Shown here: positions 18,601 to 26,764 of the stretch, piece after piece
Layout of the letters: the number at the start of each line of letters is the position of its first letter
Position numbering within the stretch: position 1 is the stretch's first letter
Assembly: GCA_039199225.1 (NCBI GenBank)
Contig: JBCCSZ010000002.1
Span: forward strand, 1 to 64,000
Reading direction: 5' to 3'
Length of the DNA stretch: 64,000 nt
Source: JBCCSZ01 sp039199225
GTDB lineage: Bacteria > Bacteroidota > Bacteroidia > Chitinophagales > Saprospiraceae
Position numbers and translations under genes: made by a program
The notes under the pieces: generated by a model
Told to the model about the DNA's origin: nothing
The model's input: the letters and a program-made list of their open reading frames with translations, nothing else
The model's database searches: none

Positions 18601-21600
18601 GTGTTTTTCCTCTATGGGCAAGCTGATCTTTCTTTGACCATCAACGGCGAGCCACTCGCGTCGGATGATCTTTTCCTGATGCTCTAATTCGTATAGTACT
18701 TTAATTGGCTTGGCAGAACCGATGGCAAATACTGCCGTTTGGTCAGGTTCGTATTTTCGGGCCTCTTGTACATAGAAATCACTTTCTTTTCCAGCAACTT
18801 TGGCATCTTCCAAATCATACAACAAGAAATACTTGACCAAGGCTACCGCTGTACCGTATTTATCTTTTGTGTCGAGCGTCAATTTGTAATGCCCGGCCGG
18901 CCAAGTTGCTGCCTGTATGGCCAGATCGGACTGATTGGCTGTATTGAAGTCTTGCTCCATCATCTGTCGATCAATTGCAAAATTGGCTGGCTGATCTTCA
19001 TCCTCGAAAGGATCGTTTGGAAATGCGGCGTAGAAAGCTTCCTGGCTCATCACATGCTGATCCGGCACGGCCCATTGGCGCTTCCGGAATATCCGCTCGG
19101 GGTCTTTCAACTTCTCAATGCGAATGCTACCTGCTGCCTTTTCCGGCTCTCCGTTGAGGTTGCGAGCCTTGAGCGTCAGGAGCTTCAAGCTGTCGCGATT
19201 GATCTGAGTGGCCAGGGGAATGTCGATGTCCAGGGCGACATAGCCCACTTTCATGCTTCCATTGCCACTGTGGGTTTCGCCGGTAATATCGGTTACATCG
19301 GCATAAACGATGAACGTAAATTCGGGCTTTTGATCGGCAGGGATGGATGGATCGGCAGCGGCTTCAAAAGAAACTTCAAACCGACCGTTGTCATCTGTCG
19401 TGCTTGTCCCATTGACGATCTCCATGCTGTTACTTTGGCCTTGCGGAAATCCCCACCGGCGGTAGTACCAGGGCAGATAGGGAAAGCGCGCTTCGCGCAC
19501 GACTCGATAATTTACCTTTGCCCCATCGATGTTGTTGCCAGCAAATGCCTTGGCATGTCCTTTCATGCTGACGGTCTCCCCCAGTCGGGAAGCTTCGCCG
19601 ACTTTGTCGAATACGACCTCAAACTTGGGTCGCTTGTATTCTTCTACCCGAAAACTACTACGGCTGCCACCAACGGACGAGCGCAGCACCATTCGCCCCA
19701 ACAAACCAGAGGACGGGGCCGTAAAACTCCCCGAAACAGTTCCGTATTCATTGGAGCGCTTTTTAAGCTTACCCACCTCCTGCCAATTGGCATCCAAGAA
19801 AGTAATTTCCACTTCGGTATCGGGCAGTATCCTCGGCATTTGCTCAAGGTCCTTTTCCAGCAAGAGAGCTTTGAAGTAGACGGTCTGCCCCGGCCGATAT
19901 AAGGCGCGATCGGTAAAGAAATGGGTCAACTGGTTTATTCTTCGCCTGTTGTTATTACTATAGTTGGACATTCGATTGTCGAGGTAGATGAAATCGCCTT
20001 GATAATCAAATCGAATGCAGAAGCTGCGTCCTTGAATGCTCTGGCTACTGAGAAAACCATTGACATCACTGGTCTTACTCCCGATGTTTTTCCAACTGCT
20101 GGTACGCGTATTCTGGTCGTATTGCTGAATAAAGAAGGTTGCCTTGACGCCTTCCAAAGGCTCGCCGGTCTGCCGATTGGTTAAAGCGAATTCCACAGAA
20201 CCACTTTCTCCCCTACGATGCAGGTAAGCAATGTTCGATATGTAGGTGGTCAAATTGGCGAGGGCGCCACCTTGGTAGTTGAATTCTTCATTATCAGAAG
20301 ACAGCAATAGGTATCTACCGACAGGCAGGGCATCCACTTTTATTTCTACAGAGTGCGGTAGGTAATCCTCCGAAGCCGGAAGGTCGACAGACCAATTTTT
20401 GAGTGCGGGCAGTTGCCGGATGAAATCGCGGCGACTGTTGTAGTCCAGTGCATTGAGTTTTTCAAACTGCTCGTCGTTTAGGGAAACCGCCCTTAGATAC
20501 ACTTTTGAGATATTGCGGTAGCGGACCAATGCTCTGAAGGGTTTATTGGGGCTGTTGACCAGTTCGGCCGTTAGGTCCAACTGCTTCTGGAGAATTTGGT
20601 TTTGGAGCTGCTGACAACGGTTGGCTCCCAGGGATTCCGGAAACTTATCGATGGCCTGCTGGCAGAGTTCATAAGCTATCTTGTAAGAGTTTTCCCGATC
20701 TGGATTTTGCGGTTGATTGGCAGCATTGTCCATTTTCGTTAGATAGAGCTGCGCCAATTGGGCCGTAATTTCGGCGGCGGAAGGATGATCGTCGTACTTT
20801 TTATGTAAGGCTTCCAAAGCCTTTTGATAAAGCGTATTTTTATTGGTGAACACGCCATTGTCGTAAACGAACTTCAAGCGTTTGAGGTCGACATCTATCA
20901 AGGCCGAGGGATCACTGTCTGCTAAATGAAAAGCAGTCATTTCTTGCAGTAGCAAAAGGGTATTGTATTTGGCGGAGAGGGTATCTTCGGTATCGAAAGA
21001 CAGCTTTATAAACTCAGAGGCGGCCGAAAGAGCAGTTGGCTGATTGATGTAAAATTTGTAGGCTGGATCGGGCAGATAGGAGCGTTCATTCATAAAGTAG
21101 TCGATGGCCCGATGGCCCAAAAAATCGTATAGGGTCGGACGCATACTAGCAGTCAGATGATCGCCAAAGGTGATGGCATCAAAGTCTGTTGCTGCTATTT
21201 GCTTGAGTTGTTCCTCCTCCAAAGAAGCCCAGTAGAGCTTTTGGCAGGCTTCCATAAACTGGCCGGGCGTCCAAGTGCCAATATCTTCTGCTTTGAAGTC
21301 GGTCGTTTCTGTCCGATTGGATAGCCGCCAATAATTTTGATCGAGATAGCGGCTGTAAATTTCTGCTGTTACAGATTGTAGGATGGCTTTTATGGGAGAA
21401 TCTGCCTGCTCCATTTGTGTCTGCAAGCTGTTAAGTACCTTTACCAGTCCATCTTCTTCCAAACTAGCCTGATATTTGCTGCGATACAGTAGGCATTTGA
21501 CCATTTGTGCAGGCTGATCTTCCCTCTCAGCCCGATCGTATAGCTGCTCTACCTTTTCGAGCGCTGACTTGGGCAATCCTTTCTGCTCAAGGGAATCGAT

Positions 21601-21744
21601 GATTTTCCATTCTGCAACATAAGGCTCCTTGTTGTTGGTTTCCATAACAGGGCTTTTTACGGTAGGCTTCTGCGTCTTGCATTGAATAGCCGTACAAAGA
21701 AACAAGGCACCTACCAGTAGAAGAAAAAATGATTGCTTACTCAT
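15607..21744 (-). CDS. Alpha-2-macroglobulin family lipoprotein with intact thioester
   Basis: The product has 2045 residues from MSKQSFFLLLVGALFLC, chosen because an upstream Met at 21795 would precede the signal. The lipobox is TAIQC. A long helical region of about 380 residues precedes the macroglobulin domains. The MG2-type segment is FFTDRALYRPGQTVYFKALL. A run of nine Pro near residue 1240 marks a flexible, bait-like region before the A2M domain (NEALTRWKFMAFAHTKDL). The thioester motif CTEQ is present near residue 1493 in YPHACTEQIFNRYY, followed by an alpha/alpha complement-like toroid. Bacterial A2Ms trap proteases at the cell surface. No PBP1C gene lies next to it, unlike in many proteobacteria. 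Confidence 0.93.
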   Translation of the reverse strand: MSKQSFFLLLVGALFLCTAIQCKTQKPTVKSPVMETNNKEPYVAEWKIIDSLEQKGLPKSALEKVEQLYDRAEREDQPAQMVKCLLYRSKYQASLEEDGLVKVLNSLQTQMEQADSPIKAILQSVTAEIYSRYLDQNYWRLSNRTETTDFKAEDIGTWTPGQFMEACQKLYWASLEEEQLKQIAATDFDAITFGDHLTASMRPTLYDFLGHRAIDYFMNERSYLPDPAYKFYINQPTALSAASEFIKLSFDTEDTLSAKYNTLLLLQEMTAFHLADSDPSALIDVDLKRLKFVYDNGVFTNKNTLYQKALEALHKKYDDHPSAAEITAQLAQLYLTKMDNAANQPQNPDRENSYKIAYELCQQAIDKFPESLGANRCQQLQNQILQKQLDLTAELVNSPNKPFRALVRYRNISKVYLRAVSLNDEQFEKLNALDYNSRRDFIRQLPALKNWSVDLPASEDYLPHSVEIKVDALPVGRYLLLSSDNEEFNYQGGALANLTTYISNIAYLHRRGESGSVEFALTNRQTGEPLEGVKATFFIQQYDQNTRTSSWKNIGSKTSDVNGFLSSQSIQGRSFCIRFDYQGDFIYLDNRMSNYSNNNRRRINQLTHFFTDRALYRPGQTVYFKALLLEKDLEQMPRILPDTEVEITFLDANWQEVGKLKKRSNEYGTVSGSFTAPSSGLLGRMVLRSSVGGSRSSFRVEEYKRPKFEVVFDKVGEASRLGETVSMKGHAKAFAGNNIDGAKVNYRVVREARFPYLPWYYRRWGFPQGQSNSMEIVNGTSTTDDNGRFEVSFEAAADPSIPADQKPEFTFIVYADVTDITGETHSGNGSMKVGYVALDIDIPLATQINRDSLKLLTLKARNLNGEPEKAAGSIRIEKLKDPERIFRKRQWAVPDQHVMSQEAFYAAFPNDPFEDEDQPANFAIDRQMMEQDFNTANQSDLAIQAATWPAGHYKLTLDTKDKYGTAVALVKYFLLYDLEDAKVAGKESDFYVQEARKYEPDQTAVFAIGSAKPIKVLYELEHQEKIIRREWLAVDGQRKISLPIEEKHRGNLHYSLSFILHNRVYIHKSTIYVPWSNKELTIEYETFRDKLLPGQDEEWRLKISGPKKEQIAAEMVATLYDASLDQLAGTKNWDVNLFPSSYAQLNVRANNFGTQQSTLYADNWQLYTPHKTKQYRRLNWFGFDSYAYAAGRQPRFQMDAMSNVRMEVRGSAPMEEEMDMSVEDGMEKSAVPSISSTPPPPPPPPPVIEEVPEGEQAVKVRTNLNETVFFYPDLRTDAQGNIIVRFKMNEALTRWKFMAFAHTKDLKSGQSVNEVVTQKELMVVPNPPRFFRERDEIEFTAKVSNLTAEELSGTAKLELFDAISMQPVDQLLGNEAANLTFTAKAGQSARLAWKLKIPVGKVLAITHRVTAKADKHSDGEESSLPVLTNRMLVTETMPLPVRGGQQKIFQFTRMQEAAASTTLQHHRLTLEYTSNPAWYAVQSLPYLMEYPHACTEQIFNRYYANSLATSVANAHPKIKRVFDQWKNTEAMESNLSKNEELKSALQAETPWVLQAQNEAQQKQNIGLLFDLNRMSREQEQAVAQLAERQLSSGGFSWFPGGQPNWYITQYLVEGMGHLEQLGVKSIRQEERASNMLRRAIVFIDERMARHYKELEARIQRTKGDLTKDHLDYLAIHYLYTRSFFKDIPQSADAKTAHAYYLGQAEKFWLGKGMYLEGMLALALQRYERRQITGEMIASFRERALQSEELGMYWKYDVGYHWYKLPIETHALMIEVFDEVANDPKAVDDLKVWLLKVKQTTHWKTTKATAAAVYALLRRGDNWLLEDQPVEIRLGKQPEKYSAKIKQAQRGAEAGTGYFKTAWQGSEIGSDMQQLVVNNPNKVVAWGALYWQYFEELDKITSFEETPLKMKKQLFKEIPSDRGPVMEVVPEGGTLKVGDKLKVRIELRVDRPMEYVHMKDMRASGLEPINVLSQYKWQGGLGYYESPGDVSTNFFFSYLPKGTYVFEYPLRVIHNGNFSNGMSSIQSMYAPEFTSHSEGIRIEVTD

Positions 21745-21940
21745 GGTCTGCTTTTTTGAATTTTTTGGTTTCCGGACAAGCCAATCGCTTTCCACTGTTT
21801 GAGATGAACATAGAAGTCCTTTTACACAATTTTAGACATATTTTAACCAATTATTAACCATTAATTCCTATATTTCATCTCATAACCCATGGAAGGTATC
21901 CGGTCTTTGTCCTTAACAACATAGCAGAAGAGAAGACAAA

Positions 21941-22291
21941 ATGACACAAAAAACAGCAACCTTCCAAAAAAATCTGGAGGAAGCCATCGTCGAGTACAAA
22001 AAGATGGCCTGTCCAAATCCAGAGTGTGATGATGTAATCGTATCTCGTGAAAAAGTAATTTCCAGCCAACGCTCCGTGGTGGAATACTGGTGCCGCAATC
22101 CCAAATGCGCCTATCACGCGAAGCGTAAAGTCTATCGTCGAAGTACCCATACCCAACCTGGTCCAGCCCCTTCACAAAACGAATCCAATCGCTTGGAAAA
22201 CAGTGCTTACAAAGACTTCACAAATATGGCAGTTGGCATTGTCATGATCAGTGTTCTGCTCGGCTACGTCGGTTACCTCCTGATTGGCTGA
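21941..22291 (+). CDS. Small zinc-ribbon protein with C-terminal membrane helix
   Basis: The product has 116 residues. Two C-x4-C pairs, CPNPEC (Cys 24 and 29) and CRNPKC (Cys 51 and 56), form a likely four-Cys zinc ribbon. A Pro/Ser-rich linker follows, and one hydrophobic helix (AVGIVMISVLLGYVGYLLIG) ends the chain. The predicted form is a tail-anchored protein with a cytoplasmic zinc finger. I do not know the family. Antisense frames at 21861-22175 overlap it, but the ordered Cys pairs and tail helix support the plus strand. Confidence 0.7.
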   Translation: MTQKTATFQKNLEEAIVEYKKMACPNPECDDVIVSREKVISSQRSVVEYWCRNPKCAYHAKRKVYRRSTHTQPGPAPSQNESNRLENSAYKDFTNMAVGIVMISVLLGYVGYLLIG

Positions 22292-22658
22292 AGCCTCCAA
22301 GTCGAAAAGAAACTAAATTTTCAATTTTTTTTCCTGAATTGTAGATAATTACAAATTCTACTTGTCTATGTTATAATGGTGTAGTGATGGCTCGCTTTTT
22401 ACCATACGGCATCATTGGGCTTGTGATTCATCCGCAAGGAAGCTTTTGAATCGAATTTTTGATGCGAAACCATAGATTTCTTTCAAAATTCTCTTCGGAT
22501 ACCCTTGTTCATCGCAAGCGGAGTTACTTATATTTGTATTTTCAATAATGCCAATATCAGACCTGGAAGAGTTTTTGGATGGTATTTGATGATTCCAATT
22601 TTTCTCAGACAACAGGTCAGCTTGTTACAAATTCAATAAACTCTTAATCTTTGTGGAC
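22292..22658. other. Intergenic region with the tlpA-like promoter
   Basis: About 365 AT-rich bases. The only element I can support is the promoter at 22504-22536. A 66-codon minus-strand frame at 22412-22612 has no recognisable feature. Confidence 0.5.
22504..22536 (+). promoter_or_regulatory. Promoter of the TlpA-like gene
   Basis: CTTG at 22504-22507 and TATATTTG at 22529-22536 match the -33 and -7 elements, 25 bases apart. The leader to the ATG at 22659 would be about 115 bases. Confidence 0.45.
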
Positions 22659-23846
22659 ATGAAATATGGATTTCTTCTAAGACTGTTTCCCATCTTGCTA
22701 CTCGCATTGGGCCTTACGATCTTCTCGGCCTGCGGTGGTTCCGGTTCGACAGAGGGAGGTGCCTCTGGTACGATAGACAAATCCTCTTCGACGCCAGCCT
22801 CGACGGCTCGCTTTAATATTTCCGGTAATTTTGAAGGGGCTGCCAATTTGAAAGCTTACCTGGATAAGATCGCACTGAGCAATTCCAATGAAGTACTCAG
22901 CGTCGTAGACATCGATGGCAACGGAGCCTTCGATTTTGCCCTTTCCAGCCAGCCAGAAGCAGGTATCTATCGCGTTCGCATCGGTGCTCAGCGCATCATG
23001 TTGCCTTTGATGGGTACCGAACAGTCCGTAAAACTGAGCGGTAACCTAATGGATGCCAACAAATACAACTACAAACTGGAAGGTGTCGAAGGTGGACAGG
23101 CATATGTCGATATAATGAAAAAGGCAAAAGCCCGCGAAGTCGATAAGGAGGCTGTGAGTGAATACGCCCTTGGCACTCCCAACGAATTTGCAGGTCTCAT
23201 CGCCCTTTTGAATACCAGTGGCTTGAATGCAAGTTCTTTGGAAGCACACAAAAAGCTGTTGTCCAAGTTGCAGGCAAAGAATCCCAAAGCCAAGCTTACC
23301 AGTGAATACAATGGCTACATCGCTTCTATCGAAAAGCAAATCCTGAGAGAAAAGGCCAACCAGGCTGTAGCCATCGGCGAACCAGCTCCGGACATCAATC
23401 TGCCCAGCCCTACAGGTAAAAACTATAAATTATCCGACTTGAAAGGTAAGGTCGTTCTACTCGATTTCTGGGCCAGCTGGTGTGGTCCTTGTCGCCGCGC
23501 CAACCCTCATGTCGTAAAAACTTACGAGAAATACAAAAAGCAAGGTTTCACTGTCTACAGCGTTTCACTCGACGGATTGGACAGCAGAGCCAGATCGCGC
23601 TTACCCGATCAGTCCATGTTGGAGACGCAAACTGAACGTCAGAAGCAAAGATGGGTCGGTGCCATCGAAAAAGATGGATTGGTTTGGCCTTATCACGTTT
23701 CCGACTTGAAAAAATGGGAATCACAGCCGGCCGCCGCCTACGGTGTTCGCTCCATCCCTCGTACCTTCCTCATCGACCGAGATGGCAAAATTGCAGCCAT
23801 CAACCCCAGAATGGATCTGGAGGCGCAGCTGAAAAAACTCCTGTAA
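22659..23846 (+). CDS. TlpA/ResA-like thioredoxin lipoprotein with DUF4369
   Basis: The product has 395 residues from ATG 22659; a GTG six bases upstream is in frame but less likely. The lipobox is FSAC. Residues about 48-150 resemble DUF4369 (FNISGNFEGAANLKAYLDKI), followed by a helical spacer. The C-terminal AhpC/TSA-type thioredoxin fold contains LLDFWASWCGPCRRANPHVV with the redox WCGPC motif and a cis-Pro segment SIPRTFLIDRDGKI. It should act as a periplasmic thiol reductant facing the cell wall, as in cytochrome c maturation or general stress. It is followed by a strong hairpin terminator. Confidence 0.92.
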   Translation: MKYGFLLRLFPILLLALGLTIFSACGGSGSTEGGASGTIDKSSSTPASTARFNISGNFEGAANLKAYLDKIALSNSNEVLSVVDIDGNGAFDFALSSQPEAGIYRVRIGAQRIMLPLMGTEQSVKLSGNLMDANKYNYKLEGVEGGQAYVDIMKKAKAREVDKEAVSEYALGTPNEFAGLIALLNTSGLNASSLEAHKKLLSKLQAKNPKAKLTSEYNGYIASIEKQILREKANQAVAIGEPAPDINLPSPTGKNYKLSDLKGKVVLLDFWASWCGPCRRANPHVVKTYEKYKKQGFTVYSVSLDGLDSRARSRLPDQSMLETQTERQKQRWVGAIEKDGLVWPYHVSDLKKWESQPAAAYGVRSIPRTFLIDRDGKIAAINPRMDLEAQLKKLL

Positions 23847-23870
23847 AAGCAAAAGCAAGGCCTGCTTTTC

Positions 23871-23912
23871 AAAATCCCAGCTTTCCGTTGAATGCGAGAG
23901 CTGGGATTTTTA
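23871..23912 (+). terminator. Intrinsic terminator of the TlpA-like gene
   Basis: AAAATCCCAGCT (23871-23882) pairs perfectly with AGCTGGGATTTT (23899-23910), 12 bp with a 16-base loop and trailing T. It lies 25 bases after the stop. Confidence 0.85.
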
Positions 23913-23988
23913 ATATATGACAATAAATCGCTATTATTGGCCACTCAAACGACCCTTTCCAACAGATCATGCGAAAAACCGATTTCCT

Positions 23989-24894
23989 ATGAAGTATAAG
24001 TCCAAATTCGATTTCATCTCTAAAGTCGTGGATCACTACGACAATCTGAAATATGCCTTACTGGAAGCACAAACTTTCGATCCAGAACACTATGGCTTCC
24101 CCAACTTCTACTACAAAGTAATGGAAACCGATCATTTGCGGGTAGATGCCTTTCGGGCAGCTTTCAAAAAATATCGGCAGCTTAAAAATAAGGTAGTCTG
24201 TGAAGTCGGCATCGGTACATTGGCGCTGACAAAATTCTACCTTCCCTACGTAAAAAAAGCCTACCTCATCGAAAGCAACCCCAACGTGATTCCGATCGTG
24301 AAAAAGGAACTGAAAAAAAATGGATGGGATAAGAAATGTGTGCTGATCCATGGCGATGCCCTAAAAACGGAATTGCCAGAAAAGGTCGACTACATCATCG
24401 GAGAGCTGATGAGCATCTATTGCGCCAACGAGCTACAGGTACAAATTTTCCAACACATGCGACAGTTCCTAAAGCCAGGTGGCAAATTACTACCCGAGAA
24501 AATCATCAACATCGCCCAGCTGTGCCATACCTCCTTCGAAGAGGGTCATCGCCACTATCCGCTATTTTTCACCCGACACCTACCGACCCAGTATAGCATG
24601 CAAAAGCAGGTTAATGTCATCGACCTGTACAAGGAAAAGCAAATGCACATCCAAAAGAAAACGCCTTTCAGACCCCTACTGACAGGGACCATCAATGCCG
24701 TTTATTTACATTCCTGGATACAGATAGCCGAAGGAGCTAATTTTACAGGTACAGACAGCTTGATGCCTCCAACGGTTGTCAAACTATCCAGACCGGTAAA
24801 AGTAAAGGCCGGTCAAAAGGTGACGCTACACTCCGATTTTACTTATGGAACGTCCTTGGGAAAGGCAAAATTTAAGGTAACAGTAGAAAAATAG
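23989..24894 (+). CDS. PRMT-like SAM-dependent methyltransferase
   Basis: The product has 301 residues from MKYKSKFDFISKV. An in-frame ATG at 23917 abuts the terminator and adds an atypical leader, so it is rejected. The N-terminal Rossmann domain has motif I VVCEVGIGTLALTKF and post-I YLIESNPNVIPIVKKEL. ELPEKVDYIIGELMSIYCANE follows. Its two Glu, nine residues apart, have the spacing of the double-E loop of protein arginine methyltransferases (SEWMGYCLFYE in PRMT1). A beta-rich C-terminal half contains LHSWIQ, where PRMTs have THWKQ. The motif order and spacing make a PRMT fold likely, but the substrate is unknown. It stands alone, convergent with a dioxygenase gene. Confidence 0.75.
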   Translation: MKYKSKFDFISKVVDHYDNLKYALLEAQTFDPEHYGFPNFYYKVMETDHLRVDAFRAAFKKYRQLKNKVVCEVGIGTLALTKFYLPYVKKAYLIESNPNVIPIVKKELKKNGWDKKCVLIHGDALKTELPEKVDYIIGELMSIYCANELQVQIFQHMRQFLKPGGKLLPEKIINIAQLCHTSFEEGHRHYPLFFTRHLPTQYSMQKQVNVIDLYKEKQMHIQKKTPFRPLLTGTINAVYLHSWIQIAEGANFTGTDSLMPPTVVKLSRPVKVKAGQKVTLHSDFTYGTSLGKAKFKVTVEK

Positions 24895-24900
24895 CCGCAA

Positions 24901-25830
24901 TTAAGCCACATTGATGTCAAAGCCAATGATGTCGCGCCAAGCTTCCCCTTTGTTGACATCTGCCACATAAAAAGGTGTTACATGGTGCCACAGGTCTGTA
25001 CCATAGACGATCTCATCGCGGCTGTCTGCTTGAAAAATGAATTCTCCTTCTTGCAGAATGTGTCGTAAGATGACCTCTTTTTTGCCATCCGGACGCTTTT
25101 CGATCACTTGGCTCTCTCCTCCTTCCAGATTTTTTCGATTGATGACCAAGGCAGAAACAATGTAATCGGCTCCATCTTCATGTGCTCCCTCGGGAGAATT
25201 GTCTCCTGCCCTTTGTGTCGTAGCTTGGACACTCATAAAATGGGCGGTCATCCTCAGTCGACTCACGCCCTCCCGCACCTGCTGCACCAGCCGAAAAACC
25301 TTGGCGAGCAACTGACCGAAGCGCTGGTCATTCATATACTTATCGGGCGCCTCCTCAAAGAGCCTGGGCCAGGAGCGAAAATCACTCGGATCGACATCCT
25401 GAACGAAAGGCGGTATGGGTTTTCTTTGAATGGAAACACTCTTTTTGTACTCTGTCACCTCAAAATAGGCAACGGCTCTGCGGCGCCACGGTCGGATGGC
25501 ATCGAAGGCGGCCCGATCCTCTTCGGACAACTGGCCGATCCACTTGCGGTAGGACCGCTTATCCCTTTGGCCCACGAAATAATCCTTAAACCTAGACCGC
25601 AGGACGGCCTGGTCGGCAGGAAAACGTTCGAGCAGGTATTCCACTTGCAAGCGACGAGCGTCGTAGGGGTCCCAGCTCAGGCGGGAAAAGAAAGGCTTGA
25701 AGAAAGAGAGGAAAGATTTTGCATTAATGTCCAACTCATTTAGATGGGCTACCAGGATGGGAGACTTGATGCTGCGCCCCAACTGTTTGGACAGCAGGGT
25801 TTCGTCGATGGGTAATTTTATAGTCGGCAT
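24901..25830 (-). CDS. 2-oxoglutarate/Fe(II) dioxygenase (2OG-Fe_Oxy_2 family)
   Basis: The product has 309 residues. The iron-binding facial triad is visible: PEGAHEDGADY gives His 217 and Asp 219, and LWHHVTPF gives His 282 or 283, with RDIIGFD supplying the 2-oxoglutarate Arg. The segment NLEGGESQVIE is typical of the family that includes the L-isoleucine 4-hydroxylase of Bacillus. The N-terminal 130 residues are a charged, helical extension (RRLQVEYLLERFPAD) longer than in that enzyme. The substrate is probably an amino acid or small metabolite and is not identifiable here. The gene is convergent with the PRMT-like gene, with 6 bases between the stops. Confidence 0.8.
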   Translation of the reverse strand: MPTIKLPIDETLLSKQLGRSIKSPILVAHLNELDINAKSFLSFFKPFFSRLSWDPYDARRLQVEYLLERFPADQAVLRSRFKDYFVGQRDKRSYRKWIGQLSEEDRAAFDAIRPWRRRAVAYFEVTEYKKSVSIQRKPIPPFVQDVDPSDFRSWPRLFEEAPDKYMNDQRFGQLLAKVFRLVQQVREGVSRLRMTAHFMSVQATTQRAGDNSPEGAHEDGADYIVSALVINRKNLEGGESQVIEKRPDGKKEVILRHILQEGEFIFQADSRDEIVYGTDLWHHVTPFYVADVNKGEAWRDIIGFDINVA

Positions 25831-25938
25831 AGGATGTTAAAGGGTTCTGAACACACAAATTACGGAAAGTCATTTAATAGAGCAATAGCCCCACTTTAGG
25901 ATAAGGACGGAAGAGTTAAGCAGCTGCCCAATTTTCTT

Positions 25939-25946
25939 TACCTTTG
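25939..25946 (+). promoter_or_regulatory. Candidate -7 element of coaX
   Basis: TACCTTTG matches TAnnTTTG and lies 26 bases before the ATG at 25973. The expected -33 TTG is not clear (GTTAAG at 25915), so only the -7 half is supported. Confidence 0.35.
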
Positions 25947-25972
25947 GGCGTTCGTTCACTCAAGTTTCCATT

Positions 25973-26764
25973 ATGGGTTTAGAAACAAAGCAAATGCTGT
26001 TGGCCATCGACATAGGGAATACAGATACGGTTATTGGTGTTCACTTTGAGGACCGTTGGCAACATTTGTGGCGCATCCCCACCCGCCCTGAAGAATCGCT
26101 TTACTATTACGAAACTCGCTTGAAAAACTACTTTTTGGAGGCCGATCTCCGTTTCGATGCGTTCCGCCGCCTGGTGCTCAGCAGCGTCGTGCCTGTTCTA
26201 ACGCCGGTTTTGGATCGTTTGATGGAGCAACTCTTTGGCAAAAAGCCGCTCACCTTGGGTCCTGAGCTCTACTTGCGCATGCCCTTTGGCATTCAAAAAC
26301 CCTATGAGATCGGCAGTGATTTGGTGGCCAATGCCTATGCTGCCCATCGCAAATACACCCAAAATCTGGTGGTGGTCGACTTTGGAACGGCCCTGACTTT
26401 TACCTCTGTTGCCAAGGAAGGGCGCATTCTTGGGGTGGCGATTGCTCCGGGGCTGAAGACCGCCATTCAATCCTTGGCCAGCAATACGGCGCAACTCCCC
26501 GAAGTCCCATTGACCGTTCCGGAATCGGCCATCGGTACCGATACGGTTGGCGCCATACAGGCGGGTATCCTGATGGGTTATGTTGGCCTGGTGAAGCATT
26601 TGATTGCCAACATCCGACAAGAGATGGGCGGCGATTGCATTGCCATTGCTACTGGCGGGCTGTCGTCGGTACTTGAGCCTTTGGCAACAGAATTCGTGGA
26701 GGTCAATAGAATGCTGACCCTGGAAGGCTTGCGCGGGATTGGCGAACTAGCGTTGGAAGCCTAG
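25973..26764 (+). CDS. coaX: Type III pantothenate kinase
   Basis: The product has 263 residues. It phosphorylates pantothenate in the first step of coenzyme A synthesis. The N-terminal phosphate-binding motif is LLAIDIGNTDTVIGV. The segments GSDLVANAYAAHRKY and VVVDFGTALTFTSVA, followed by GVAIAPGLKTAIQSL, are the conserved acetate/sugar-kinase fold motifs of CoaX, including the catalytic Asp in the first of them. The ATG at 25994 (MLLAIDIG) is an alternative start. The stop codon is shared with the convergent RNA methyltransferase gene at 26761-26764. Confidence 0.96.
   Translation: MGLETKQMLLAIDIGNTDTVIGVHFEDRWQHLWRIPTRPEESLYYYETRLKNYFLEADLRFDAFRRLVLSSVVPVLTPVLDRLMEQLFGKKPLTLGPELYLRMPFGIQKPYEIGSDLVANAYAAHRKYTQNLVVVDFGTALTFTSVAKEGRILGVAIAPGLKTAIQSLASNTAQLPEVPLTVPESAIGTDTVGAIQAGILMGYVGLVKHLIANIRQEMGGDCIAIATGGLSSVLEPLATEFVEVNRMLTLEGLRGIGELALEA

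Noticed and set aside
18739..19902. 387-codon plus-strand open frame
   Set aside because: Fully antisense to the alpha-2-macroglobulin gene, whose domains are continuous through this stretch.
22412..22612. 66-codon minus-strand open frame
   Set aside because: Overlaps the tlpA-like promoter and has no recognisable feature.
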